Source: Treponema sp. (GTDB lineage: Bacteria > Spirochaetota > Spirochaetia > Treponematales > Breznakiellaceae). Taken from it: a stretch of DNA of 34,725 nucleotides. A program made the translations under genes and the position numbers. This document shows positions 24,361 through 31,924 of the stretch, one piece after another. Each line of letters opens with the position of its first letter. The first letter of the stretch is position 1. The stretch lies in the NCBI GenBank assembly GCA_031275515.1, contig JAISOQ010000155.1:1-34725 (forward strand), given 5' to 3'. The notes below the pieces were generated by a model, which saw only the letters and a list, made by a program, of their open reading frames with translations, did not search any database and was not told the DNA's origin.

Positions 24361-25312
24361 TGTGAATGTCCCGGCGGTGCGGCCAGGACAGCGGCCTGCC
24401 GTGCGCACGGACATTCAAACTGTAAAAATACGGGAGTATCTTGCCTACCTCCGTTCCGTGCGGGGCGTTTCGGCAGAAACGATGCGGGCCTATACGCAGG
24501 ACCTCTCCCGTTTTGAGGATTACTGCGTGAATCACAACATAGACCCCGTGAATGCGGAAATCGGCGATGTACGGGGTTTTATAGGCGAAGCGAGTTTCCA
24601 GGGGAATGCGGCGGTCAGCATTAACCGGGCTCTTTCTTCTATCCGGGGATTTTACCGGTGGCTTATACGGATGAACATCCGAATCGACGATCCCTCTGCG
24701 GCCCTGCGGAATCTCAAGATTCCCTATTCTCTGCCGGTTTTTCTGTGGGAAAAAGAAATGGCGGAATTTGCGGAACTCCCGGAAGAAAAGAAGATACTCT
24801 GGCCGCCCCGGGACAAGGCGATGATCCTCATCATGTATTCCGCGGGCCTGCGTATTTCAGAAGCCGCTTTTCTTTCCCTGAACGCTCTGGAACGGGATTT
24901 ACGCGGCGCCCGCGTAATAGGAAAAGGGAACAAGGAACGCTGCGTTTTTTTTTCCGAAGACGCGCGGAAATCCCTGGGGGACTGGATTCTTGTACGGCGG
25001 GGCTGTATCCCTGCGGAGCATCCCACAGACCGTCTTTTTATCAACCGGCGGGGCAGGCCCATTTCCACAGGCGGTTTGCGGTGGATTATCTCCAGATATG
25101 CGGAGCAGTCGGGGCTGCATAAAAACGTGCATCCCCACGCCCTTAGGCATACCTTTGCCACCCACCTGATGAATTCGGGATGCGATGTACGGGTAGTGCA
25201 GGAACTCCTGGGCCACGCCAGTCTTTCTACCACCCAGCGGTATACCCACGTGGATATCGAAGGGCTTAAACGGATTTACTCGGAGGCCCATCCCCATGGG
25301 TCGCGGGATTAG
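24350..25312 (+). CDS. Tyrosine recombinase, XerC/XerD (CodV-like) family (second copy)
   Basis: 320 residues from ATG 24350, with a somewhat long N-terminus of about 22 residues before the core-binding domain (IREYLAYLRSVRGVSAETMRAY). Complete catalytic set: R168 (GLRISEA), K192 (IGKGNKER), H263 and R266 (HALRHTFATHLM), H289 (LLGHASL), Y298 (QRYTHVD). The C-terminus (EGLKRIYSEAHP) is typical of XerC/XerD. It lies directly before hslV-hslU, the place held by codV in Bacillus subtilis. With the copy at 19551 it may form the heteromeric pair that acts at dif; the assignment of C and D is open. No Shine-Dalgarno of note; start is coupled to the topA end. Confidence 0.92.
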   Translation: MKHNVNVPAVRPGQRPAVRTDIQTVKIREYLAYLRSVRGVSAETMRAYTQDLSRFEDYCVNHNIDPVNAEIGDVRGFIGEASFQGNAAVSINRALSSIRGFYRWLIRMNIRIDDPSAALRNLKIPYSLPVFLWEKEMAEFAELPEEKKILWPPRDKAMILIMYSAGLRISEAAFLSLNALERDLRGARVIGKGNKERCVFFSEDARKSLGDWILVRRGCIPAEHPTDRLFINRRGRPISTGGLRWIISRYAEQSGLHKNVHPHALRHTFATHLMNSGCDVRVVQELLGHASLSTTQRYTHVDIEGLKRIYSEAHPHGSRD

Positions 25313-25364
25313 CGGTAAGGCGGATTATCATGAATGGCAGCACATTATGCGATAAGGATATAAC

Positions 25365-25949
25365 ATGAAGAGACAAGGCAGAGACAACAGTGTTTATAGC
25401 CGGACGGACGACGGACGCCCCGTCATCCGTTCTACAACAGTAATAGCGGTACGCCGGGAGGGCAAAGTCGCTATGGGCGGCGATGGGCAGGTAACCTTTG
25501 GAGAAACGGTGATGAAGAACAACGCCCGTAAGGTGAGGCGTCTTTTAGACGGCAAGGTACTCTGCGGCTTTGCCGGCGCGACTGCCGACGCCTTTACCCT
25601 CTTTGACCGTTTTGAGGGGAAACTCAAGGAATACTCCGGGGATCTTACCAGGGCGGCGGTAGAGCTGGCCCAGGAATGGCGTACCGACCGTAACCTGAGA
25701 CGCCTTGAAGCCATGCTTCTCGTGGCGGACAAAAGCAAGACCCTGCTTATTTCCGGCACTGGGGATGTGATAGAACCGGCTGACGACGCCCTGGCCATAG
25801 GTTCCGGGGGCAACTACGCCTATGCGGCGGCCCTGGCGTACCTGGACGGCAGCGACCTGACGGCGAAGGAAATCGCCGAACGGAGCCTGCGTATAGCGGG
25901 CAGCATCTGTATTTATACCAACAATCAGATCACCTTGGAGGAACTTTAA
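25365..25949 (+). CDS. hslV: ATP-dependent protease proteolytic subunit HslV (ClpQ)
   Basis: 194 residues. Threonine protease that forms a double hexamer capped by HslU. The catalytic stretch STTVIAVRREGKVAMGGDGQ is clear, and FGETVMKNNARKVRRL, FAGATADAFTLFDRFE and AIGSGGNYAYAAA are typical. The nucleophile should be T24 after cleavage following S23, so the protein carries a 23-residue propeptide (MKRQGRDNSVYSRTDDGRPV, then IRS), longer than in most HslV, where only Met or a few residues precede Thr. ATG 25365 is supported by AAGGA 8 bases upstream; no later start with a good site is visible. The TAA stop shares its last base with the hslU ATG. Confidence 0.96.
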   Translation: MKRQGRDNSVYSRTDDGRPVIRSTTVIAVRREGKVAMGGDGQVTFGETVMKNNARKVRRLLDGKVLCGFAGATADAFTLFDRFEGKLKEYSGDLTRAAVELAQEWRTDRNLRRLEAMLLVADKSKTLLISGTGDVIEPADDALAIGSGGNYAYAAALAYLDGSDLTAKEIAERSLRIAGSICIYTNNQITLEEL

Positions 25950-27526
25950 TGATAAGCGAAAAAAAGAACGAGTTGAATTTGGATCGTCTGACTCCCCGGG
26001 AGATCGTTTTGGAGCTGGATAAGTACATCGTTGGACAAAAGAAAGCAAAACGGGCAGTGGCCGTAGCCCTGCGGAACAGGATACGCAGACTGAAGCTCGA
26101 TCCGGAACTCAGGGAAGACATAGCCCCCAAGAACATCCTCATGATAGGGCCCACGGGGGTCGGCAAGACCGAGATAGCCCGGCGGCTTGCGAAACTGGCG
26201 GGTTCTCCCTTCATCAAAGTGGAGGCCACGAAGTACACCGAAGTCGGCTATGTGGGCCGGGATGTGGAATCCATGATCCGGGATCTCATGGCGGCGGGCG
26301 TTCAAATGGTAAAACAGGAGATGCAGGAATCCGTCACCGTGGAAGCCAGGAAGCGGGCTGAGGAAGCCCTGCTCGATCTGCTGCTTCCGGGAACGGGGAA
26401 AAAACCTAAGGGAGAAGGTAAACAGGGCGCCGCGCCTATGGTACGGCCTATGGGAATCTACTCCATTAACCCGGGTAATGACGGGGGGCCCGGCCCTGCC
26501 CTCATGGGGGCGGCCATACAGGTGGGTATCCCGGTCAGGCGGAACAAGGGTGAAGACGCCGAGGAAGCTGCGGGGACTGCGGATAATTTTGCCCGGGAAG
26601 CGGAAGCCGAAGAAGCGGCTAACGACAGGAAAGAGGGTAAGGACGACAATCCCCTGAGGGGAAAATTCAGGGTTCTGCTGCAGGAAGGGAAACTTGAAGA
26701 CCGTATGGTGGAAATCACCGTAAGCCAGACCCCTCAGTTTCCCTCTATTGAGATGATGGGCGGCGGCCTGGAAGAGCTGGAATCGAGCCTTTCCGGGATA
26801 GCCGGGTTCTTTGGGGGCAACAAGAAAAAGAAGCTCGTTTCCGTGAGCCGCGCCCGGGAAATCCTCATCGCCGAGGAGACGGAAAAGCTCATAGACCGGG
26901 ACCGGGTGAGCGATGAGGCCCGGCAGCGGGTGGAAGAGACGGGTATAGTCTTCATCGACGAGATAGACAAGATAGCGGTCAAGGGCGACCGGGGCGGCGG
27001 TCCCGATGTGTCCCGGGAAGGGGTGCAGCGGGATATACTCCCCATCGTGGAGGGGGCTACCGTCACCACCAAGTGGGGGCCGGTTAATACGGACCATATC
27101 CTCTTTATCGCCGCCGGGGCTTTCAATGTGAGCAAACCTTCGGACTTGATCCCCGAACTCCAGGGCCGTTTCCCCCTGCGGGTGGAACTGGAATCCCTGG
27201 GCAAAGAGGAATTCCTCAGGATACTCACGGAGCCCAAAAATGCTCTTACCAAACAGTACATCGGGCTTTTAGCCACCGAGGAAGTGGAAATTGAGTTTAC
27301 GCCGGACGCGATAGAACGTCTGGCGACTCTGGCTGCGGAGGTGAATTCCAAACTTGAGAACATAGGCGCCCGCAGGCTGCATACCATCATGGAAGCCCTG
27401 CTGGAGAACCTCTCCTTTGAGGCGCCGGACATAAGCCCGGTCAAAATTCCCATTACCGAGGCCTATGTCAACGACCGGCTCACCGATTTGGTGACCGATC
27501 AGGATTTGGGGAGGTATATTTTATGA
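25949..27526 (+). CDS. hslU: ATP-dependent protease ATPase subunit HslU (ClpY)
   Basis: 525 residues, AAA+ unfoldase that feeds HslV. Walker A GPTGVGKT (residues 67-74), pore loop GYVG (100-103), Walker B FIDEID (335-340), sensor and arginine motifs in the second half (GAFNVSKPSDLIPELQGRFP, NIGARRLHTIME), and the C-terminal DLGRYIL tail that docks into HslV. It is about 80 residues longer than Escherichia coli HslU (443); the excess lies in the intermediate domain, residues about 149-235, as a low-complexity Gly/Lys/Glu/Ala-rich insertion (GTGKKPKGEGKQG, GEDAEEAAGTADNFAREAEAEE-like). ATG 25949 has GGAGG 8 bases upstream and overlaps the hslV stop by one base. Confidence 0.97.
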   Translation: MISEKKNELNLDRLTPREIVLELDKYIVGQKKAKRAVAVALRNRIRRLKLDPELREDIAPKNILMIGPTGVGKTEIARRLAKLAGSPFIKVEATKYTEVGYVGRDVESMIRDLMAAGVQMVKQEMQESVTVEARKRAEEALLDLLLPGTGKKPKGEGKQGAAPMVRPMGIYSINPGNDGGPGPALMGAAIQVGIPVRRNKGEDAEEAAGTADNFAREAEAEEAANDRKEGKDDNPLRGKFRVLLQEGKLEDRMVEITVSQTPQFPSIEMMGGGLEELESSLSGIAGFFGGNKKKKLVSVSRAREILIAEETEKLIDRDRVSDEARQRVEETGIVFIDEIDKIAVKGDRGGGPDVSREGVQRDILPIVEGATVTTKWGPVNTDHILFIAAGAFNVSKPSDLIPELQGRFPLRVELESLGKEEFLRILTEPKNALTKQYIGLLATEEVEIEFTPDAIERLATLAAEVNSKLENIGARRLHTIMEALLENLSFEAPDISPVKIPITEAYVNDRLTDLVTDQDLGRYIL

Positions 27527-27547
27527 CAATTATCGAGGACGTTCCCT

Positions 27548-27574
27548 TAATTTACGATTTAAATATACCGATAC
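27548..27574 (+). promoter_or_regulatory. Candidate sigma28-type promoter for the flgB operon
   Basis: TAATTTAC (27548-27555), exactly 11 bases, ACCGATAC (27567-27574), compared with the sigma28 consensus TAAAGTTT-N11-GCCGATAA: four and six of eight matches. It lies in the 128-base gap between hslU and flgB, the largest interruption before the flagellar genes. No comparable sigma70 pair was found there. Confidence 0.4.
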
Positions 27575-27591
27575 TCAAAAAGAATCCAAGT

Positions 27592-27619
27592 CTGTTTCAA
27601 ATCTAACATTTTGAAACAG
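27592..27619 (+). repeat. Perfect 10-bp inverted repeat before flgB
   Basis: CTGTTTCAAA (27592-27601) and TTTGAAACAG (27610-27619) are exact complements around an 8-base loop. Without a following U-tract it is more likely an operator or a leader hairpin than a strong terminator for hslU; both remain possible. Confidence 0.6.
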
Positions 27620-27620
27620 C

Positions 27621-27632
27621 TTCATATATGAA
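27621..27632. repeat. 12-bp palindrome before flgB
   Basis: TTCATATATGAA is a perfect palindrome directly after the 10-bp inverted repeat and 22 bases before the flgB ATG. Possible binding site of a dimeric regulator; chance is not excluded for an AT-rich stretch. Confidence 0.35.
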
Positions 27633-27654
27633 TTAAAAGAGAGGCGGGAACCGA

Positions 27655-28071
27655 ATGGGTGTGAATACCTTTGCCAAAACCGTTGACTTGCTGCACCGGG
27701 CCATGGATGCGAGCCTTATCAGGCGGAGCGTCATCGCCAATAACCTGGCGAATGCGCAAGTGCCTAATTTCAAACGGTCGGAAGTAAATTTTGAGAGCGA
27801 GTTGAAGAGAGCCCTGGATACGGAAAAACAGAGGCCGCCCCTGGAATTGAAACTGACCGATTCCCGGCACATCCCCAACTGGAGGGAACGGGATTACCGG
27901 GATGTAGAACCCCGGCGGGTGTTGGATTATATTAGTACCTCCCGGAACAATGGGAACAATGTTGACGCGGAACAGGAAGTCATGCTGGCATTGGAAAATC
28001 AGATGATGTATAGCCTCATGGCCCAGAGCCAGGCTTTTGAGTTCGCCCAGGTAGAATTAGCGTTGAGATAG
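27655..28071 (+). CDS. flgB: Flagellar basal body rod protein FlgB
   Basis: 138 residues. FlgB forms the proximal rod next to FliE, in spirochaetes as part of the periplasmic flagellar motor. The rod-protein N-terminal motif is present (RRSVIANNLANAQVPNFKRSEV), with a central variable part and the C-terminal helix VDAEQEVMLALENQMMYSLM that packs in the rod. ATG 27655 is preceded by a purine-rich GAGAGGCGGG. It starts the run flgB-flgC-fliE-fliF-fliG-fliH-fliI-fliJ, common to many bacteria. Confidence 0.96.
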   Translation: MGVNTFAKTVDLLHRAMDASLIRRSVIANNLANAQVPNFKRSEVNFESELKRALDTEKQRPPLELKLTDSRHIPNWRERDYRDVEPRRVLDYISTSRNNGNNVDAEQEVMLALENQMMYSLMAQSQAFEFAQVELALR

Positions 28072-28080
28072 GAGTAAAAT

Positions 28081-28542
28081 ATGGGGCTTTTCAGTTCGAT
28101 TAACATAGCGGCTTCCGGAATGAGCGCCGAGCGGTTTCGCACGGACGTGATCGCCGACAACATGGCCAACGCTTCTACCACCCGTACCGCCGAGGGCGGT
28201 CCCTTTCGGAGGAGCCGGGTGGTTCTGCGGCCCAGGGTGGAAGAACCCTACTGGCGTTCTCCCTTTCTGCCCAAAATGCTGGACAACGGAGTTGGCAAGG
28301 GCGTACAGGTCGCGGAAGTGCAGAAAGACTATACGGCGGAACTCCGGCTGGTGTACGATCCCACTCATCCGGACGCCATCAGGACCGGCCCCAGGGCGGG
28401 GTATGTGGAGATGCCCAACGTGGACATCGTGACCGAAATGGTGGACATGATCGCCGCGTCCAGGGCGTATGAAGCCAATGCGTCCATCATAGACGGCTCC
28501 AAGGCCATGTTCCTCAAGGCCCTGGAAATAGGCGGGAGGTAG
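28081..28542 (+). CDS. flgC: Flagellar basal body rod protein FlgC
   Basis: 153 residues. Proximal rod subunit. N-terminal rod motif INIAASGMSAERFRTDVIADNMANASTTRT, central part with KDYTAELRLVYDPTHPDA, and the C-terminal helix PNVDIVTEMVDMIAASRAYEAN, which is diagnostic for FlgC. It follows flgB by 9 bases with GGAG upstream of ATG 28081. Length is slightly above the typical 135-150. Confidence 0.97.
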   Translation: MGLFSSINIAASGMSAERFRTDVIADNMANASTTRTAEGGPFRRSRVVLRPRVEEPYWRSPFLPKMLDNGVGKGVQVAEVQKDYTAELRLVYDPTHPDAIRTGPRAGYVEMPNVDIVTEMVDMIAASRAYEANASIIDGSKAMFLKALEIGGR

Positions 28543-28548
28543 TAACAA

Positions 28549-28947
28549 ATGACGGTTTACCGGCCTGAACTGGTACAGGGTGATCTGGTTCCCATGAAAA
28601 TCACCCATCCGAAACATTTGGTCCCAAAAGACGGGCCCTATACTGTTGGGGGCGACTTTGCCCGGGGCAGGGGAGGGGCGGTTTCGGAACTGGGAAACAA
28701 GATCGGCGCCGAATCGGTACTCCGTTCCGGCAAATTCGAAGATGTCATGCTTAGGGCATTGGATACAGTCAGCGCGGAAACACAGTTCGCCGACAACCTT
28801 ATTCAGCAGGCTATTGTCGATCCTGAATCCGTCGACAGCCATGATATTACTATAGCTCAGGCTAAGGCAAGTATGTCCTTCAATATCACGAGGACCGTAT
28901 TGAACCGTATAGTCCAGGGATGGAGAGATATAATAAATACACGGTAA
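28549..28947 (+). CDS. fliE: Flagellar hook-basal body protein FliE
   Basis: 132 residues, longer than the usual 100-110 because of an N-terminal extension of about 45 residues (TVYRPELVQGDLVPMKITHP and on). FliE joins the MS ring to the rod. The conserved C-terminal half is clear: FEDVMLRALDTVSAETQFADNL, then VDSHDITIAQAKASMSFN and the last helix RTVLNRIVQGWRDIIN. ATG 28549 lies 11 bases after GGGAGG; a later ATG at 28594 (MKITHP) would shorten the extension and cannot be excluded. The stop TAA overlaps an ATG that opens a small frame in the following gap. Confidence 0.93.
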   Translation: MTVYRPELVQGDLVPMKITHPKHLVPKDGPYTVGGDFARGRGGAVSELGNKIGAESVLRSGKFEDVMLRALDTVSAETQFADNLIQQAIVDPESVDSHDITIAQAKASMSFNITRTVLNRIVQGWRDIINTR

Positions 28948-29141
28948 TGGGCTTGTTCGGCAGTCCGGTTGATTGTCCCGCAGGTCCGGTAATTTTTCGC
29001 CATTGGTTGGCAGAATGGCGGTATTTTCAGTGGAATTTGTATGGAAACCGGGGTTTCCGAACAACGCTAATTAATGACTGGCGCGGAAATTATCTTTACT
29101 CGTTGCCGGTTTTTCACGTTCTTCTGGGGAGGGGAATATGA
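28947..29141 (+). CDS. Small open frame in the fliE-fliF gap (doubtful)
   Basis: 64 codons from ATG 28947, which overlaps the fliE stop as TAATG, to TGA 29141, which overlaps the fliF ATG as ATGA. The perfect fit at both ends would suit translational coupling. Against it: no Shine-Dalgarno nearby, composition unlike the neighbours (no Lys, one Glu, five Trp), no recognisable domain, and codon third positions less GC-rich. An upstream in-frame ATG at 28920 also exists. It fills the only gap near 190 bases in the flagellar run. It may be a chance frame in a regulatory spacer. Confidence 0.22.
   Translation: MGLFGSPVDCPAGPVIFRHWLAEWRYFQWNLYGNRGFRTTLINDWRGNYLYSLPVFHVLLGRGI
29043..29058 (+). repeat. 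Short hairpin upstream of fliF
   Basis: GGAAAC (29043-29048), loop CGGG, GTTTCC (29053-29058): a perfect 6-bp stem with a tetraloop, extendable to 7 bp with a two-base loop. It lies about 80 bases before the fliF start, in the long gap after fliE; it might adjust mRNA stability or translation between segments. Confidence 0.35.
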
Positions 29142-30847
29142 ACGAATTTTTAAAAAGACTGTTCGGACAAATCACGGGCCTCTGGGGGAAGTGGTCTATA
29201 GTCCAGAAGATCGTCCTCTTTGCTGTCGTAGTCATCGCCATAGGCGGCATCGCTTCTTTGGTGGCTGTTTCCTCAGCGCCAAGTATGGCGCCGGTCATCG
29301 ATGCGCCTGTTCGGGACGAGGCGGCCCGGGATCGTATCATTACCCGGATTAACCAGGAGGGCGTCAGGACTTCGATATCCCCGGCGGGGATCATCATGGT
29401 AAACGATGAAAATACCGCCCGGCGTATGCGGGCCATCCTGATCCGGGAAGATATGATTCCTTCGGGAACCGATCCCTGGGAAATATTTGACCGGGACCGG
29501 TGGACCATCACCGACTTTGAACGGAAAGTGAATGTACGCAGGGCCATTACCAGGATGGTGACGGACCACATCAAGGCCCTGGACGATGTGGACGATGCCA
29601 GCGTTATCATAAATAGTCCCGAAAAGACGCTGTTCCTTTCGGATCAGGAGCCGGTAAGCGCCAGTGTGATTCTTACTCCAAAGCCGGGCAGCGACATTAC
29701 CCAAAACCGGAAGAAGATTGAAGGTATCCAGAAGATCCTCAAATTCGCGGTGGAGGGCCTGACGGACGACAATATCGGCATCACCGATCAGAACGGGCTG
29801 GTGTTAAACGATTTCAAGGGCCTTACCGACTGGGATCGCCTCAGCCGCATCGAGCGGGAAGCCCAGATTGTACGGGACCTGGAAACTCAGTACCGGAAAG
29901 ACATCCTGAAATCCCTACAGAAGATTTTTACCGCCGACCGGGTGCGGGATCTCAATATCAAGATCGATATGGATATGTCCAAGAAGGCGGTGGATACGGA
30001 AGAATATTTCCCCATCACCCTGAAGGAACGGACCCCGGGACTTGCCTACGACGATTCTCAATTTGCCGAATCCGTTACTATTTCCCAGTCTACTTCCAAT
30101 ACCGCCTGGAAGGGGACGGGCTTTAACCCCGAAGGTCCTCCGGGGGTGGAAGGGCAGACCACTCCGGCCTTTAGGGATATGTCCAATCTCTACGGCGAGG
30201 TGACCCAGACTACCAACACCCACAACGAAGCGATCAACAACCGCAAAATTCAGGAGGACAAAAGTCCTACGATAGACCGGGTGACCGTGTCGGTGAATAT
30301 AGACGGCAACTGGAAATGGAAGTACGATGAGGCCACGAAGAAGCCTCTGCTTCAACCTGACGGGTCCATAGAAAGGGAATATACCCCCGTACCGCCGGAA
30401 GACCTTGCCGCTGCCCAGGCGCTGATCCGGGATGCCATTGGTTTCAGCGCTGGCCGGGGGGATTCGGTGACAGTGCAGAACATACGGTTTGACCGGACCC
30501 AGGAATTCGGCGAAGAAGACGCCGCCTATTTCCGGCAGCAGCAAATGCAGCAAACCGTATTGATCTTCCTCCTCGGGATAGCGGTATTGTTGGCAGGTTT
30601 TGTGGTATTCCGTCTGATTTCCCGGGAAATAGAAAGGCGGCGGCGGCTTAGGGAAGAAGAACTTTCCCGGCAGCAGGAGGCCATGCGCGCAAGCGCCCTT
30701 TTGGAAGCGGAGAATGAAGGAGTGGAAGTTTCTATGTCGGTGGAAGAAAGGCGGCGGATGGAACTTCAGGAGAATGCCATCAATATGGCGAAAGAACATC
30801 CTGAAGATGTGGCTCAACTTATCAGAACGTGGCTGATGGAGGAATAG
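29138..30847 (+). CDS. fliF: Flagellar M-ring protein FliF
   Basis: 569 residues, a normal size. FliF builds the MS ring in the inner membrane. First membrane helix about residues 23-45; ring-building motifs follow (the EKTLFLSDQEPVSASVILTP segment is diagnostic of the secretin-like RBM), then a large periplasmic region, a second membrane helix about 472-492 (LIFLLGIAVLLAGFVVF) and a basic/acidic cytoplasmic tail ending MAKEHPEDVAQLIRTWLMEE, the conserved FliG-binding helix. GGGGAGGGG lies just before ATG 29138. FliG begins 3 bases after the stop. Confidence 0.97.
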   Translation: MNEFLKRLFGQITGLWGKWSIVQKIVLFAVVVIAIGGIASLVAVSSAPSMAPVIDAPVRDEAARDRIITRINQEGVRTSISPAGIIMVNDENTARRMRAILIREDMIPSGTDPWEIFDRDRWTITDFERKVNVRRAITRMVTDHIKALDDVDDASVIINSPEKTLFLSDQEPVSASVILTPKPGSDITQNRKKIEGIQKILKFAVEGLTDDNIGITDQNGLVLNDFKGLTDWDRLSRIEREAQIVRDLETQYRKDILKSLQKIFTADRVRDLNIKIDMDMSKKAVDTEEYFPITLKERTPGLAYDDSQFAESVTISQSTSNTAWKGTGFNPEGPPGVEGQTTPAFRDMSNLYGEVTQTTNTHNEAINNRKIQEDKSPTIDRVTVSVNIDGNWKWKYDEATKKPLLQPDGSIEREYTPVPPEDLAAAQALIRDAIGFSAGRGDSVTVQNIRFDRTQEFGEEDAAYFRQQQMQQTVLIFLLGIAVLLAGFVVFRLISREIERRRRLREEELSRQQEAMRASALLEAENEGVEVSMSVEERRRMELQENAINMAKEHPEDVAQLIRTWLMEE

Positions 30848-30850
30848 AAG

Positions 30851-31912
30851 ATGGCCCAGGCAAGCGCTGCTTCCCCGGCTTCGGGAGCTCCTCCATCCAG
30901 GAAGAAAGGCGCGAAGGAATTAACAGGCCGGCAGAAGGCCGCAATCTTTCTTGTGAGCGTCGGTTCGGATATTTCTTCGGAGATATTCAAGTACCTCAGG
31001 GAAGACGAGATAGAAACCCTTACTTTTGAAATCGCCCGGCTTGAGACTGTGGAACCAGAGCAGAAAGAGACGATACTCCAGGAGTTCCAGGAACTCATGA
31101 TGGCCAACCAGTTCATCACTATGGGCGGTATCGACTATGCCCGGGAACTCCTGGAAAAAGCCATGGGAAGCCAGAAGGCTATAGACGTCATCAACCGGCT
31201 TACCTCAAGCCTCCAGGTGCGGCCTTTTGACTTCATACGCCGTACTGATCCCGCTCATCTTCTCAACTTTATTCAGCAGGAACATCCCCAGACCATAGCC
31301 CTTATTCTTGCGTACCTTGAGCCGAACAAGGCTTCTATCATCCTGCAAAACCTCCCCCATGAAGTTCAGAGCGATGTGGCCCGGCGTATTGCCACCATGG
31401 ACCGCACGAGTCCCGAGGTTCTCCGGGAAGTGGAACGGGTTCTGGAAAAGAAGCTGTCTACCCTGTCCAGCGAAGATTACACTGCCGCCGGCGGCGTGGG
31501 GAGCATCGTGGAAATTCTCAACCTGGTAGACCGGGCGTCGGAGAAGCAGATCATTGAGGCCTTGGAAGACGAGGATCCGGAACTGGCGGAGGAGATCAAG
31601 AAACGCATGTTCGTCTTTGAAGACATCGTGCTTTTGGGCGACCGGGATATTCAGAAGGTCATGCGGGAAGTGGATTCCCAGGAGTTGGCCAAGGCCCTCA
31701 AATCTGTGGATACGGAAGTACAGGATAAGATCTTCAAGAACATGAGTAAGCGCGCTGCGGGTATGCTCAAAGAAGATATGGAATATATGGGACCTGTTCG
31801 GCTTAAAGATGTGGAAGAAGCCCAGCAGAAGATTGTTGCCATTATCCGTCATTTGGAAGATAGTGGCGAAGTTGTTATCGCCCGTTCCGGCGAGGACGAG
31901 ATGGTTGTTTAA
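30851..31912 (+). CDS. fliG: Flagellar motor switch protein FliG
   Basis: 353 residues. FliG forms the top of the C ring and contacts the stator. N-terminal domain LTGRQKAAIFLVSVG with FliF-binding helices, middle domain with EHPQTIALIL from residue 144 (binding site for FliM), hinge GGVGSIVEILNL, and the C-terminal domain with the torque helix region (IVLLGDRDIQKVMREVDSQELAKAL and KNMSKRAAGMLKEDMEYMGPV). Charged torque residues are in place. A Ala/Ser-rich 20-residue leader precedes the domain. Spirochaetes often have two FliG paralogues; the copy in the flgB operon is the one known to support motility in studied species. GGAGG lies 9 bases before ATG 30851. Confidence 0.97.
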   Translation: MAQASAASPASGAPPSRKKGAKELTGRQKAAIFLVSVGSDISSEIFKYLREDEIETLTFEIARLETVEPEQKETILQEFQELMMANQFITMGGIDYARELLEKAMGSQKAIDVINRLTSSLQVRPFDFIRRTDPAHLLNFIQQEHPQTIALILAYLEPNKASIILQNLPHEVQSDVARRIATMDRTSPEVLREVERVLEKKLSTLSSEDYTAAGGVGSIVEILNLVDRASEKQIIEALEDEDPELAEEIKKRMFVFEDIVLLGDRDIQKVMREVDSQELAKALKSVDTEVQDKIFKNMSKRAAGMLKEDMEYMGPVRLKDVEEAQQKIVAIIRHLEDSGEVVIARSGEDEMVV

Positions 31913-31924
31913 GGTATATATTAC

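Noticed and set aside
23173..24414. 413-codon antisense frame across topA
   Set aside because: Shadow of topA; no recognisable motif and no ribosome-binding site.
19551..25312. Xer genes as integrases of a mobile element
   Set aside because: Both sit inside conserved housekeeping order, with no attachment-site repeats, cargo or compositional break.
25946..27097. 383-codon antisense frame across hslU
   Set aside because: Shadow of hslU caused by GC-rich third positions.
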